Shown: positions 9,071-17,822 of the stretch, piece by piece
Numbering within the stretch: the stretch's first letter is position 1
How the letters are laid out: each line of letters begins with the position of its first letter
Assembly (NCBI RefSeq): GCF_004168285.1
Contig: NZ_SEWF01000006.1
Span: 62,001 to 126,000 of the forward strand
Reading direction: 5' to 3'
DNA from: Emticicia agri
GTDB lineage: Bacteria > Bacteroidota > Bacteroidia > Cytophagales > Spirosomataceae
Length of the DNA: 64,000 nucleotides
Notes under the pieces: model-generated
What the model was told of the DNA's origin: nothing
The model's input: the letters and a program-made list of their open reading frames with translations, nothing else
The model's database searches: none
Translations under genes and position numbers: made by a program

Positions 9071-10195
9071 ATGCAACTTATTGCTATCTTTTGGTTTCTC
9101 TTTGTCATGTGTGCAAACACACTGGCGCAATCAAAAAAAATACAAGTGAAATTAGTTTTTCATGAGGGAGTCGATAAGAAAAACCTTACTATTACCTATG
9201 ATAATGGATTAACCTGGCAGAAGCATCCTTTGTCAAAAAATAATATTCCTGTTGAAGAGATTATTGAAGCAGAAACACATGCACCTTATTTGAAGATAAG
9301 CATTATTGGCTTATATAAAGAAGATGCCTTTGATAATAATGAAGATTTTTATATTAATGCAGAGTCGGGGCGTATTGAATTTTTCAGGAATTTAAACCGG
9401 AAAGATAATTTACGATATAAGCTAAAATTGGAAGGTGTGCTTGATGATATTGGGCAGAATAACCATAAGAATACCATCAGGAAAGAGGTAGATGAAATGG
9501 CTGTTATCAGGCAGAACCCTATGTTGGGAACAGATGAATCAGTACGAATGTCGTATAATACTAAAGCCGCATTAATACAGAAAAAAGAACGGGATTTAAT
9601 TAAATCGAATAGTGGACAATTTTATTATCAGGAACTATTCTATAAAAAAATAGGTCAGTGGAATGCTGATTTCACCGAGAAAGAAATAGAAGAATTCTAT
9701 GTAAGTAATTTTGATGAAAATTTTCGGAAGTCAGCCTATGGGCAGAGGATAGCTAATACAATTGCAGATTTAGAATTAGATGAAGGGACTATTGCTCCAC
9801 GATTTTCACAAAAGGGGCTAGATGGCAAAATAATAGACCTTATCAATTATAAAGATAAATATGTGTTGATTGATTTCTGGGCTACCTGGTGTAAGCCTTG
9901 TGTACAGAATTTGCCCTTGCTACAAGAACTTGCTAAAAAATATAAAAGTAAAGGCGTGGTAACCATTCTGATATCGAGTGATAGCGATGAGGAAGAATGG
10001 AAAAACTTTATTGAGGAACATAATCTGGATATGATTCATGTCCGTGACGTTGAAGATAGTATAGGAGGAACTTGGAAAACAAATTATATCCCCCAGACTT
10101 TCCTGATTGATAAAGAGGGAAAAATCATTTATAGTGCAAAAGTCAGTAAAGATGAGAGTCTGGAGAAATTAAAGAGAATTCTGGAGGAGATATAA
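9071..10195 (+). CDS. Secreted TlpA/ResA-like thioredoxin
   Basis: The signal peptide is MQLIAIFWFLFVMCANTLAQ. The N-terminal 220 residues are a mixed beta/helical region typical of Bacteroidota TlpA proteins. The C-terminal thioredoxin domain (about residues 235-374) begins APRFSQKGLDGKIIDL and holds the redox motif WCKPC within IDFWATWCKPCVQNLP; cis-Pro is in TNYIPQTFLID. Such proteins reduce disulfides in the periplasm, for example in cytochrome c maturation. It stands alone, convergent with the PorE-like gene across a strong double hairpin. Substrate unknown. Confidence 0.88.
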   Translation: MQLIAIFWFLFVMCANTLAQSKKIQVKLVFHEGVDKKNLTITYDNGLTWQKHPLSKNNIPVEEIIEAETHAPYLKISIIGLYKEDAFDNNEDFYINAESGRIEFFRNLNRKDNLRYKLKLEGVLDDIGQNNHKNTIRKEVDEMAVIRQNPMLGTDESVRMSYNTKAALIQKKERDLIKSNSGQFYYQELFYKKIGQWNADFTEKEIEEFYVSNFDENFRKSAYGQRIANTIADLELDEGTIAPRFSQKGLDGKIIDLINYKDKYVLIDFWATWCKPCVQNLPLLQELAKKYKSKGVVTILISSDSDEEEWKNFIEEHNLDMIHVRDVEDSIGGTWKTNYIPQTFLIDKEGKIIYSAKVSKDESLEKLKRILEEI

Positions 10196-10265
10196 TTTTT
10201 TGTATCACGATTTTTCAAATAGTTTTTAATAAACAAGACGATTTGAAAAATCGTGATACAAAAAA
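10196..10265. terminator. Long perfect inverted repeat between convergent genes
   Basis: Arms 10196-10220 and 10241-10265 are perfect 25-base reverse complements separated by 20 bases. Each arm ends in a run of T on its outgoing strand, so it can act as a terminator in both directions for the thioredoxin gene and the PorE-like gene. Confidence 0.85.
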
Positions 10266-10290
10266 TAGCCCCGAAAAACTCCGGGGCTAT
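10265..10290. terminator. GC-rich hairpin next to the long inverted repeat
   Basis: ATAGCCCCG (10265-10273) pairs with CGGGGCTAT (10282-10290) around an 8-base loop. On the minus strand it lies just after the PorE-like gene and is followed by the T-rich arm of the neighbouring repeat, fitting an intrinsic terminator for that gene. Confidence 0.8.
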
Positions 10291-10313
10291 CTCATATATA
10301 TTAGGATTTATTG

Positions 10314-12326
10314 CTATTCAATTTCAAGAATCTTGAACTCTGTACGGCGGTTGGTCTGATGTTCTTCTTCAGTTCTGGCGGCTTTAATCAATAATTCACT
10401 TTCACCATAGCCTCTGGCTGAAATACGGGTTTTATCAATACCTTTAGAAACAATATAATTCACAGCAGACTCGGCACGTCTTTGCGACAGGCGTTGGTTA
10501 TACACCTCTGTTGCACGGGAGTCAGTATGAGAACCTAATTCAATTTTGATAGTCGGGTTATCGACCAATACCTGCACCAGTTTATCAAGTTCTATAGCAG
10601 CATCTGGTCTGATGTCCCATTTATCTAAGTCATAATAGATATTTTCTACACGAAAGGTTTTCTCTAATTGAATTTCTTCCAAATTCAGACTCGTATAAAA
10701 CGTGGTATCGGTAATGGGTTTGGTAAGCAATGATTGTGGAATAGCCCGCCCATTCATTGAAAAGTCTTCACGTTTGGCCAGGTAATTCTTTTTGCTGCCT
10801 AAAATTACATAATCACCGTCTTCCTGTAAACCAATAGGACCAAAAGTACCATCTTTCCTTGTTACAATCTCTGTCATAGGGTCGTCCTGACCTGCTGTAA
10901 GAATTTTCACTCTTACCGAATCTAAAGGCACATTTTCATTGTTAGCATTTTTGGTATAAACCGTTCCGGCCAGATAATATCTTACCGTCTTGATTTCTTT
11001 CGGTCTGCTCAGGCTATCTGGGGTTGAAATAGGAATCAAAGGCGATTTACTCGGGTCATTAGTGGCTACATCAGGTTGTGGCGCTTCATAATAATAAATA
11101 TCATCGTCGCCTGTACCTCCGGCTCTGTTCGACGAAAAGAAAATATCGCCCTTTTTACTCATCACCAGCCCGAAATCGTCCATGTTGGAGTTATAAGGGG
11201 CTCCCATGTTTTCAACAGTAATTTTACCGCCTGAACGCACTGCTATAAAAAGGTCTAATTTACCAAGTCCCGGATGCCCATCTGAAGCAAAATAGAGTTT
11301 GCCATCTTCTGATACATACGGAAACATTTCATCACCTGCCGTATTCACTTCTTTCCCTAAATTCACCGGATTTCCGAAACGACCGGATGCATCCATATTT
11401 ACCCGATACAAATCAATACCACCTAAACCTCCCGGACGATTAGAGGCAAAATAAATGGTTTTGCCATCACGTGAGAAAGCCGGACAACCATCCCAACTGG
11501 CCGAGTCAGAAGCACTTACATAACGGGGTTCTGTCCAGCCACTACCATCTACATAACGGGAGATATATAAGTCCATATCAGGCGACAGGTCTTTTCTTTT
11601 ACCTGTATTACCCCTGGCATAAATTATGGTTTTACCATCGGGCGAAAACGTAGGTGTACCTTCGTTACGCTCTTCATCAAAAATGACCGTACTGAATTTC
11701 TCCGGTTTCCCCAGTTCATTCATCGAACGAGCCAGTCGGGCTTTATATAAACCCACATAAGGTAAACCATTCGAATACGTTTTGCTTTTGCGTGAAGCTG
11801 TAAAAACCAGTTCATCACCAAGTATGGTAGGAGAAAATTCTGCACCTGATGTATTAATCTGAGAAAGATTTTTGAAAGAAATTTCGGTTTGTTTTTTCTT
11901 CAGTTCACCGATGATTTTCAGGGTATTTACCTCACGATAGGCCTTTTCGTTATAGGCTTTGATGGTGCTTTTGGAGTCGATAAACTGTTGTAACTCTCTG
12001 AGCGCCATATCATATTTTTCGGCTGCTTTTAAAGCGAAAGCATAATGAAAATGGGCTTCTGGTATTAGCAACTTGGCTTCAAACGCCTTTTCGTAGTAAG
12101 GAATAGCCTCAACCCAACGGTTCGATAAACGGTAGGCTTCTGCTATTTTGTAATTCAGATTCGCTTTTTCACTTTCAGCAATATTAGTTACCTTTGCTAA
12201 ATCTTTAATGGCTAATTCGTACTGACCTTTGTCGAAACTTGCAAGACCACGTTTGTACAATTGGAGTTGCGCAAAAACACCATTGGAAAGGAGCAGAAAT
12301 GTAATGAGATAAATTGTTTTTTTCAT
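10314..12326 (-). CDS. PorE-like envelope protein: TPR, PD40 propeller, carboxypeptidase-regulatory-like and OmpA domains
   Basis: From ATG 12326 the signal peptide is MKKTIYLITFLLLSNGVFAQ; the ATG at 12350 would add eight residues before it. Domain order: TPR-like helices (about 20-135, LASFDKGQYELAIKDLAKV), a WD40/PD40-type propeller (about 160-410, repeated SPDGKTIIYARG, SRDGKTIYFASNRPGGLGG, SEDGKLYFASDG), a small beta domain resembling CarboxypepD_reg (about 440-540), and a C-terminal OmpA peptidoglycan-binding domain with SHTDSRATEVYNQRLSQRRA. This order is that of PorE, the peptidoglycan-bound component of the type IX secretion system in Porphyromonas gingivalis. Many Bacteroidota carry several such paralogues, so the T9SS role is a proposal; anchoring to peptidoglycan is well supported. 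Confidence 0.85.
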   Translation of the reverse strand: MKKTIYLITFLLLSNGVFAQLQLYKRGLASFDKGQYELAIKDLAKVTNIAESEKANLNYKIAEAYRLSNRWVEAIPYYEKAFEAKLLIPEAHFHYAFALKAAEKYDMALRELQQFIDSKSTIKAYNEKAYREVNTLKIIGELKKKQTEISFKNLSQINTSGAEFSPTILGDELVFTASRKSKTYSNGLPYVGLYKARLARSMNELGKPEKFSTVIFDEERNEGTPTFSPDGKTIIYARGNTGKRKDLSPDMDLYISRYVDGSGWTEPRYVSASDSASWDGCPAFSRDGKTIYFASNRPGGLGGIDLYRVNMDASGRFGNPVNLGKEVNTAGDEMFPYVSEDGKLYFASDGHPGLGKLDLFIAVRSGGKITVENMGAPYNSNMDDFGLVMSKKGDIFFSSNRAGGTGDDDIYYYEAPQPDVATNDPSKSPLIPISTPDSLSRPKEIKTVRYYLAGTVYTKNANNENVPLDSVRVKILTAGQDDPMTEIVTRKDGTFGPIGLQEDGDYVILGSKKNYLAKREDFSMNGRAIPQSLLTKPITDTTFYTSLNLEEIQLEKTFRVENIYYDLDKWDIRPDAAIELDKLVQVLVDNPTIKIELGSHTDSRATEVYNQRLSQRRAESAVNYIVSKGIDKTRISARGYGESELLIKAARTEEEHQTNRRTEFKILEIE

Positions 12327-12514
12327 CTTATAAATGGGTAGGGCCATCAAACACGCCCAAAATTTTTATAGGTTGAGCTATCATCTTTCAATTACCGACA
12401 CTAAATAGAGGCTTGCTCTTACGCCCTGAAAATTTCCTCCAATTTATGTGTTTGACCTAATAACTCAAACGATTTTTGACGAGAAATGTTGTGTCCGAAA
12501 AAATATAAGTAAAT

Positions 12515-13321
12515 ATGGCAATAATTATTACTGAAATAAACATTTACCCTATTAAATCTTTAGGTGGAATTTCGCTTCAGACAGCAGAAGTAGAAGACAG
12601 AGGTTTGCAGTATGACCGTCGTTGGGTGCTGGCTGATGGTGGGAATATATTTATGACACAAAGGGAAAATGAGCAAATGGCTCTGATAGAGGTAAGCATA
12701 GAAAGCGATGGACTAAAAGTAAGCCATCGCAAAAAAGACATTGCTCCGCTAAAAGTACCATTTGAGCCTGAGACTAATGATAACCGCATGATAACCATCT
12801 GGGATGATGTAGTGAGAGCCATAAGGGTAAATGATGAAGCCGATGCCTGGTTTACTGAAGTTTTAGGGAAAGAAACACACTTATATTATCAGCCTGACGA
12901 CTCTATCCGTCTGACAGACCCTAAGTATTCTATTACCCACGAAGAACATACCAGTTTTTCAGATGCTTATCCGGTTTTAATCATTGGCCAGTCGAGTTTA
13001 GATTTTCTGAATGAGAAACTGGAAGAAAAAATGGAGATGAAGCGCTTTCGTCCGAATCTGGTTTTTTCGGGAGGCGAGCCGCATGATGAAGACAATTTCA
13101 GATACTTTCAGGTAGGAGAAGCCAGATTAGTCGGGGTAAAGCTCTGCGCACGTTGTGTACTGACAACCATTAACCCCGAAACGGCAGAAAGGGGTAAAGA
13201 ACCTTTGAAAACCCTGACACAATATAGAAGAAACGGCAGTAAAATCTTATTCGGGCAAAATCTATTGGTGGTAGAAAAGGGTAAAATTGCTTTGGGAGAT
13301 GAGATAATATTAGAAATTTAG
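12515..13321 (+). CDS. MOSC domain protein (mARC/YcbX-like)
   Basis: The N-terminal beta-barrel domain (ITEINIYPIKSLGGISL, then DRGLQYDRRWVLAD) is followed by a MOSC domain with the conserved Cys in GVKLCARCVLTTINPET. In mARC and YcbX this Cys coordinates molybdenum cofactor, and the proteins reduce N-hydroxylated compounds with an electron donor. The length of 268 residues is that of the single-protein form without a fused ferredoxin domain, so a separate electron donor would be needed. The membrane protein gene starts seven bases downstream and is likely co-transcribed. Substrate not predictable. Confidence 0.88.
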   Translation: MAIIITEINIYPIKSLGGISLQTAEVEDRGLQYDRRWVLADGGNIFMTQRENEQMALIEVSIESDGLKVSHRKKDIAPLKVPFEPETNDNRMITIWDDVVRAIRVNDEADAWFTEVLGKETHLYYQPDDSIRLTDPKYSITHEEHTSFSDAYPVLIIGQSSLDFLNEKLEEKMEMKRFRPNLVFSGGEPHDEDNFRYFQVGEARLVGVKLCARCVLTTINPETAERGKEPLKTLTQYRRNGSKILFGQNLLVVEKGKIALGDEIILEI

Positions 13322-13328
13322 TAAATGC

Positions 13329-14153
13329 GTGAAAAACAAACCTACTCATCTACTGCAAATACTCCACTATTTTAGCCTTGATGTAGTGGCAGGAGCGGTT
13401 TTGAGTAGCGTTATGTTCTGGAAAATGCCTGATGGACAAGGAAAAATTAATGGGGTAGTACTGATAATTTTAGGCATATGTACCTGGATTGTCTATATTT
13501 TTGACAGGCTTCTCGATAACCTTAAATCGCAACCGCAGGATACCCGGCATCAGTTCCATTATGATAATCAGTATTACCTGCAAATGGTTATTATTGCGCT
13601 ATCAACCCTGGCACTTTTTCTGGTTTTCTTTCTGCCAGAATCTGTCATTATCTTTGGTATTGCTTTTTCAGTTGTTCTGCTTCTTTATTTTCTTCTGCTT
13701 CAAAAGAAGACCATTGCCTCAGCCTATCATTATTACAAAGAAATTGCTACTGCGCTGTTGTATAGCATCCCCATTTTTGGAAGCGCATTTGTCGATAAAA
13801 ATGTAGGTTTCTGGCAATACCTGTCTGCTTTCATTTTTATACTGCTGGTACACCAGAGTATTTTAGTTTTTTCGTGGTACGAAATGCAGGAAATGCCCGG
13901 AGTAAAAAACTTTGCTCAGAAAGTAGGCGAAAAACAAGTGAGATTAATAGTAATAGGTATCACAGCCTTTATTTGTATTACATTGCTGACAAGTATTGAA
14001 GGTTATATGAGGAAAGTATTCTTCGTTGAATTTCTGATGGCGTGTAGTACACTATCTATCTTTCTTTTTTCCAAACAACTGTCAGTTAAACAACATTATC
14101 GCTGGCTCGGCGAACTGGTATTCTGGTTGCCTGGATTGCTTATTTTTTCTTGA
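13329..14153 (+). CDS. Multi-pass membrane protein, possibly UbiA-superfamily-like
   Basis: About seven to eight hydrophobic helices over 274 aa. The start is GTG 13329, seven bases after the MOSC gene; a nearby ATG (13325) is in another frame that closes soon. After helix 2 comes YIFDRLLDNLKSQPQDTRHQ, an Asp-containing cytoplasmic loop whose position and spacing recall the first Asp-rich motif of UbiA prenyltransferases, and a second polar loop (WYEMQEMPGVKNFAQKVGEKQ) sits where the second motif would be. The motifs are not canonical, so enzymatic activity is uncertain. Its 3' end overlaps the convergent small membrane protein gene by 14 bases. Confidence 0.7.
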   Translation: MKNKPTHLLQILHYFSLDVVAGAVLSSVMFWKMPDGQGKINGVVLIILGICTWIVYIFDRLLDNLKSQPQDTRHQFHYDNQYYLQMVIIALSTLALFLVFFLPESVIIFGIAFSVVLLLYFLLLQKKTIASAYHYYKEIATALLYSIPIFGSAFVDKNVGFWQYLSAFIFILLVHQSILVFSWYEMQEMPGVKNFAQKVGEKQVRLIVIGITAFICITLLTSIEGYMRKVFFVEFLMACSTLSIFLFSKQLSVKQHYRWLGELVFWLPGLLIFS

Positions 14154-14382
14154 GGCGTTGCTCAATATTTTTAGGTTTTTCTTCCTTTTTCGCCTCTGCT
14201 TCCTGCTTTTCTTTAATTTTTCTTAATCCCCGACGGTACGTATAAAATAAAAAACCTGCTAACGAAAACATCAGAAAGAAATAACTATCGCTCAATGGTA
14301 CTTTTTTATAAAGTGCCTGATCGACAAACATAATTAAAAAAGCCAGACTGGCAAAAAGTATAATTGATTCAATGAGTTTCAT
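14140..14382 (-). CDS. Small membrane protein with two helices (80 aa)
   Basis: Two hydrophobic helices (IESIILFASLAFLIMFVD and SYFFLMFSLAGFLFYTYR) are followed by a highly charged tail rich in Lys and Glu (KIKEKQEAEAKKEEKP). No family is recognised. It is convergent with the preceding membrane protein, overlapping it by 14 bases, and lies downstream of the cytochrome b5-like gene on the same strand, from which it is separated by an inverted repeat. Likely an inner-membrane protein of unknown role. Confidence 0.65.
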   Translation of the reverse strand: MKLIESIILFASLAFLIMFVDQALYKKVPLSDSYFFLMFSLAGFLFYTYRRGLRKIKEKQEAEAKKEEKPKNIEQRLKKK

Positions 14383-14389
14383 GAGTGAA

Positions 14390-14525
14390 AATTTAGTGAT
14401 TGAGTGAATGAGCGATTGAGTAAATAATTAGCAGCTATGTGGTTTATGAATGATTACTTAGAATTAGTAAATAGCTTAAGATTAATTAATCACTCATTCA
14501 CTAAATCGCTCAATCACTCAATAAT
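14390..14525. repeat. Inverted repeat built from TGAGTGA-type units (copy 2)
   Basis: The left arm (about 14390-14430) and right arm (about 14481-14525) consist of TGAGTGA/TGAGCGATTGAG units in opposite orientation, very like the element at 7880-7993. The right arm overlaps the last codons and the stop of the cytochrome b5-like gene. Confidence 0.75.
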
Positions 14526-14752
14526 TTCCCCACAGCTTTAAACTTCTGAAAAACACCCTCTGTATGTGGAGCGTCTTTTAGTTCATCAGTAAGGTCCTGG
14601 CCGGCCCAGTGTTCGTAGTGTTTGCCTTTGCGCCATAGTCTTGAATGTGTTACATCATAAATGACTGACTGATAGGCTATCCAGATTTCTTCTTTATCCT
14701 GACCATTACGAAGTGCCAACTGATTTCGGGTATATTCTTTCAATATGAGCAA
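14510..14752 (-). CDS. Cytochrome b5-like haem/steroid-binding domain protein (80 aa)
   Basis: A single compact domain: YTRNQLALRNGQDKEEIWIA, VIYDVTHSRLWRKGKHYEHW, AGQDLTDELKDAPHTEGVF, a clear match to the short cytochrome b5-like family in which GxDLT and a final PHG/PHT element flank the haem pocket. His residues in KHYEHW and APH are candidate ligands. There is no signal peptide, so it is cytoplasmic. The last residues (LLSD and the stop) are encoded inside an inverted-repeat arm, suggesting that insertion of the repeat set the present C-terminus. Function of such stand-alone domains is not established. Confidence 0.8.
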   Translation of the reverse strand: MLILKEYTRNQLALRNGQDKEEIWIAYQSVIYDVTHSRLWRKGKHYEHWAGQDLTDELKDAPHTEGVFQKFKAVGKLLSD

Positions 14753-14762
14753 TATATTTTCT

Positions 14763-14796
14763 GCAAAGGTCGTAAAGATTTATGAATGCAGGCAAT
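14763..14796 (-). promoter_or_regulatory. Possible promoter of the cytochrome b5-like gene
   Basis: On the minus strand ATTG (14793-14796) is followed after about 22 bases by GACCTTTG (14763-14770), one base from TAnnTTTG, about ten bases before the ATG. Confidence 0.4.
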
Positions 14797-14992
14797 GAAA
14801 ACATAGATTAATTCGTTTTTAAACATATTTTTATGGGTAGTAATTACAACCGTTTCATCAAAAATACCGTCAATATTAGTAAGAAGATTTTTTTTTATTT
14901 TATATTTAAGCCATATTTGTCGGATGTTCCGCGTGTAGAGCGATAATGTTGATTAAAAAAGATTGAACTAACATATTCAAAAATAACATTCT

Positions 14993-15430
14993 ATGAAAAA
15001 GATTGCCATTCTATTGTTTGCCTGTAGTTTTTTTATCTTTTCGTGCGGAAAAGAGAAAGCGGTACCTGTATCTGAAAAAATTAAAAAGAACTGGGTAGCA
15101 AATACCGTGAAAGAAGGTAGTGCAATTGTCTATACCAAAGGGGCCGCAAACAATACTAAACCGGGGTATTCAAGTTTTCAGTTAAGATTATTGGTTGCTC
15201 CATCAGCAACTTTAGTAGAGTTTGATGGTAATACATTCTCTGGTCAGTATGAGCTGGTTGGTGATACAAAATTAGTGCTGAAAAACTTAAGCCCGGCACC
15301 AACAGGCACGGGAGGAACCATAGAGTTTACGATTGATTCGATTACAGATACACAATTGATATTGACACGTACTACCCCAAGCCAGAAAACAGGGGGTACT
15401 ACTAATACATATACCTTAGCAATTCAATAA
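14993..15430 (+). CDS. Small lipoprotein, lipocalin-like in style (145 aa)
   Basis: MKKIAILLFACSFFIFSC is a lipoprotein signal with lipidation at the Cys of FSCG. The mature domain is beta-rich (FDGNTFSGQYELVGDTKLVL, then GTIEFTIDSITDTQLILTRT), similar in pattern to the lipocalin-like lipoproteins abundant in Bacteroidota, with KIKKNWVANTV in the usual opening position. No catalytic residues are evident. A strong terminator follows directly, so the gene is a single transcription unit. Confidence 0.75.
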   Translation: MKKIAILLFACSFFIFSCGKEKAVPVSEKIKKNWVANTVKEGSAIVYTKGAANNTKPGYSSFQLRLLVAPSATLVEFDGNTFSGQYELVGDTKLVLKNLSPAPTGTGGTIEFTIDSITDTQLILTRTTPSQKTGGTTNTYTLAIQ

Positions 15431-15453
15431 GGTAGAAAGGTTTTGAGACGAAG

Positions 15454-15480
15454 GGTGGGCTGAAAAGTCCACCTTTTTTT
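15454..15480 (+). terminator. Intrinsic terminator
   Basis: A 7-bp stem (GGTGGGC 15454-15460, GTCCACC 15467-15473, one G-T pair) with loop TGAAAA is followed by seven T. It closes the lipoprotein gene. Confidence 0.85.
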
Positions 15481-15483
15481 GTG

Positions 15484-15491
15484 TATCTTTG
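15484..15491 (+). promoter_or_regulatory. -7 element upstream of thiL
   Basis: TATCTTTG matches TAnnTTTG exactly, 31 bases before the thiL ATG. No TTTG is seen at the right distance upstream because the terminator occupies that place. Confidence 0.45.
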
Positions 15492-15522
15492 CAAAAAAAA
15501 CAGATATTAGCTGAATAGTTTT

Positions 15523-16545
15523 ATGGAAAGAACAGAACTGAATGCATTAGGAGAATTTGGCTTAATTGACCGGATAAAATCAAAATTTACTATACAGAAT
15601 ACGGAGACCGTTACAGGAATTGGCGACGATGCCGCAGTGATTGATATGGGTAATCAGTATCTGTTACTATCGACAGATATGTTGTTGGAAGGCGTTCATT
15701 TTGACCTTTCTTATGTGCCGCTTCGTCATTTGGGTTATAAAGCGGTAGCCGTAAATGTATCTGATATTGCCGCCATGAACGGTATTGCCAAGCAGATTAC
15801 GGTAAGTATCGGATTAAGTAACCGGATTTCGGTAGAAGCTGTTGATGAAATTTATGAGGGAATCAGGTTTGCCTGCGAAGATTATAAAGTAGATTTAATA
15901 GGGGGCGATACCTCGTCTTCACGTTCAGGCTTAGTAATTTCGGTAACCGTAACAGGGGTAGTAGATAAAAACAAAATAGCGTATAGAAATGGGGCTAAAG
16001 CCAATGATATTCTGTGTGTAACAGGCGATTTAGGAGCAGCCTATTTTGGCTTGCAGATTTTAGAAAGAGAGAAACAGGAGTACATGGCTAACCCGAATAT
16101 GCAACCTAATTTAGAAGATAAATCTTTTTTAGTGGGCAAGCAATTAAAACCGGAGGCGAGAGCCGATATTGTGCATGAATTAGCAGAAGCAGGTGTGGTA
16201 CCAACGGCAATGATTGATATATCTGATGGATTAGCCTCCGAAATTATCCATTTAAGTACGCAATCAGGCGTGGGTGCTTTGATTTTTGAAGATAAACTAC
16301 CGATTGAAGATATAACGATGCTGACGGCATCAGAATTTAATATAAGTCCTATTACGGCGGCATTGAATGGTGGAGAAGATTATCAGCTATTGTTTACAAT
16401 TAAACAGACTGATTTTGAAAAGATAAAAAATCTATCAGATATTACGCCCATTGGCTATATGACAGAAGACAAAGCCGTAGAGTTAGTTTTAAAAAGTGGT
16501 GCTAAAGCAAGCATCAAAGCCCAGGGTTGGAATCATTTACAATAG
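15523..16545 (+). CDS. thiL: Thiamine-monophosphate kinase
   Basis: ThiL phosphorylates thiamine monophosphate with ATP to give the active cofactor thiamine diphosphate. The 340-residue protein has the standard layout: LGEFGLIDRI at the N-terminus, the GIGDDAAVI metal/nucleotide loop, STDMLLEGVHFD, NVSDIAAMNG, the LIGGDTSSS loop and IDISDGLASEI, with GGEDYQLLFT near the C-terminus. These Asp residues bind Mg-ATP in characterised ThiL. No other thiamine gene is nearby. The cell-wall hydrolase gene starts 11 bases downstream and is likely co-transcribed, a chance pairing as far as function goes. Confidence 0.95.
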   Translation: MERTELNALGEFGLIDRIKSKFTIQNTETVTGIGDDAAVIDMGNQYLLLSTDMLLEGVHFDLSYVPLRHLGYKAVAVNVSDIAAMNGIAKQITVSIGLSNRISVEAVDEIYEGIRFACEDYKVDLIGGDTSSSRSGLVISVTVTGVVDKNKIAYRNGAKANDILCVTGDLGAAYFGLQILEREKQEYMANPNMQPNLEDKSFLVGKQLKPEARADIVHELAEAGVVPTAMIDISDGLASEIIHLSTQSGVGALIFEDKLPIEDITMLTASEFNISPITAALNGGEDYQLLFTIKQTDFEKIKNLSDITPIGYMTEDKAVELVLKSGAKASIKAQGWNHLQ

Positions 16546-16556
16546 TTATATAACCC

Positions 16557-17738
16557 ATGTACTATTCCCTAAACACTCGCAGCAAATTTTACCTATTAAT
16601 TGTAATGCTTTGCCTGAGCAATGCCCTTTTTGCTCAGACAAATCAAACCCATACTTCGCATCCAACTATTCAGACGATTATTGAGCAGGTGAAGAAAAAA
16701 TATGCGCCCGATAAGCGGGTAGCTGTTTTTCAGGTTGAGTTAGACAGTAATTTGCTGGTCGGTAAAACCAATTTGCCATTAGCCAAAAAAGAATTACTGA
16801 GCCGTTTGCAGAGCAATGGTTATACCTTAGAAGAAGCAATCAGGGTTTTGCCTGATACAGAAGAGTTAGAAGATAAAATCTATGCTTTGGTAAATGTATC
16901 AGTTGCTAATATCCGAACTATGCCTAAAGAGTCGGCGGAATTGTCAACACAGGCTTTATTAGGTACGAGTCTGAAGGTGTTGGAGAAGGAACGGAATTGG
17001 TACCTGGTGCAAACACCTGACCATTATATAGGCTGGGTAGATGGAGGAACTATTAAACGCAAGCTAAAAACAGAGGTTGATACTTATCAGAGTCAGGCAA
17101 AGCTGATGTTTGCCAAACCATTTGGTTTTGCTTATGCTGAAGCTGATGAAAATACACAGACAGTTTCTGACCTTACGTGGGGAGATTTATTGGTGGTAAA
17201 AGATACGCTGTCAGATTTCTACGAAGTGGCATACCCCGATGCCCGCAAAGGCTTTATTGCCAAGCGTGAAGCTATCTCTTATCAGGATTGGAAGAAAATG
17301 ACTACACCAAGCCCGGAGTCATTGACTAAGACGGCTTTTCGGATGATGGGCTTGCCTTATCTATGGGGTGGAACATCGTGGAAAGGGGTTGATTGTAGTG
17401 GTTATATGCGCATGGTTTATCAAACCAACGGTATTTTACTGCCGAGAGACGCTTCACAGCAGGCTTTTGTAGGAGAAGATGTAGCCTTTGAAAACCTGAG
17501 AGTAGGTGATTTACTGTTTTTTGGCGAAAAAGCTACGCCGGAGAAGCCCGAAAGAGTGGTACATGTAGGTATGTGGTTGGGCAATAATGAATTTATTCAT
17601 TCATCAGGTATGGTTCGAATCAGCAGTTTTGACAAAGACTGTGCTAATTATGATGCAGGTAATGCTAACCGTTATCTGAGAGCGAAACATATATTAGGCT
17701 TAGGAGCAGAAAAGGGAGTGGTTTCGTTGAAGAATTGA
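16557..17738 (+). CDS. Secreted NlpC/P60 cell-wall peptidase with SH3-like domains
   Basis: The signal peptide ends at LSNALFAQ. Two SH3b-like segments follow (ALVNVSVANIRTMPKESAEL near residue 120, and AKPFGFAYAEADENTQTVSD near 190), then a C-terminal NlpC/P60 domain (about 255-385) with catalytic Cys in VDCSGYMRM and His in RVVHVGMWLGN; the third polar residue is in EFIHSSG. Relatives such as the gamma-D-glutamyl-diamino acid endopeptidases cut peptidoglycan stem peptides, typically during wall recycling. Co-transcribed with thiL. Periplasmic. Confidence 0.9.
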   Translation: MYYSLNTRSKFYLLIVMLCLSNALFAQTNQTHTSHPTIQTIIEQVKKKYAPDKRVAVFQVELDSNLLVGKTNLPLAKKELLSRLQSNGYTLEEAIRVLPDTEELEDKIYALVNVSVANIRTMPKESAELSTQALLGTSLKVLEKERNWYLVQTPDHYIGWVDGGTIKRKLKTEVDTYQSQAKLMFAKPFGFAYAEADENTQTVSDLTWGDLLVVKDTLSDFYEVAYPDARKGFIAKREAISYQDWKKMTTPSPESLTKTAFRMMGLPYLWGGTSWKGVDCSGYMRMVYQTNGILLPRDASQQAFVGEDVAFENLRVGDLLFFGEKATPEKPERVVHVGMWLGNNEFIHSSGMVRISSFDKDCANYDAGNANRYLRAKHILGLGAEKGVVSLKN

Positions 17739-17822
17739 GCAAATAGTATTTTTATTTGTCAGATTAACACTTATTCTATAATTTTAGCATATCTATTCAA
17801 GCCTATAAATACAACCTGTTTC

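Noticed and set aside
17611-17622. GGTTCGAATC, the T-loop-like sequence of a tRNA
   Set aside because: Lies inside the NlpC/P60 coding sequence with no acceptor or anticodon stems around it.
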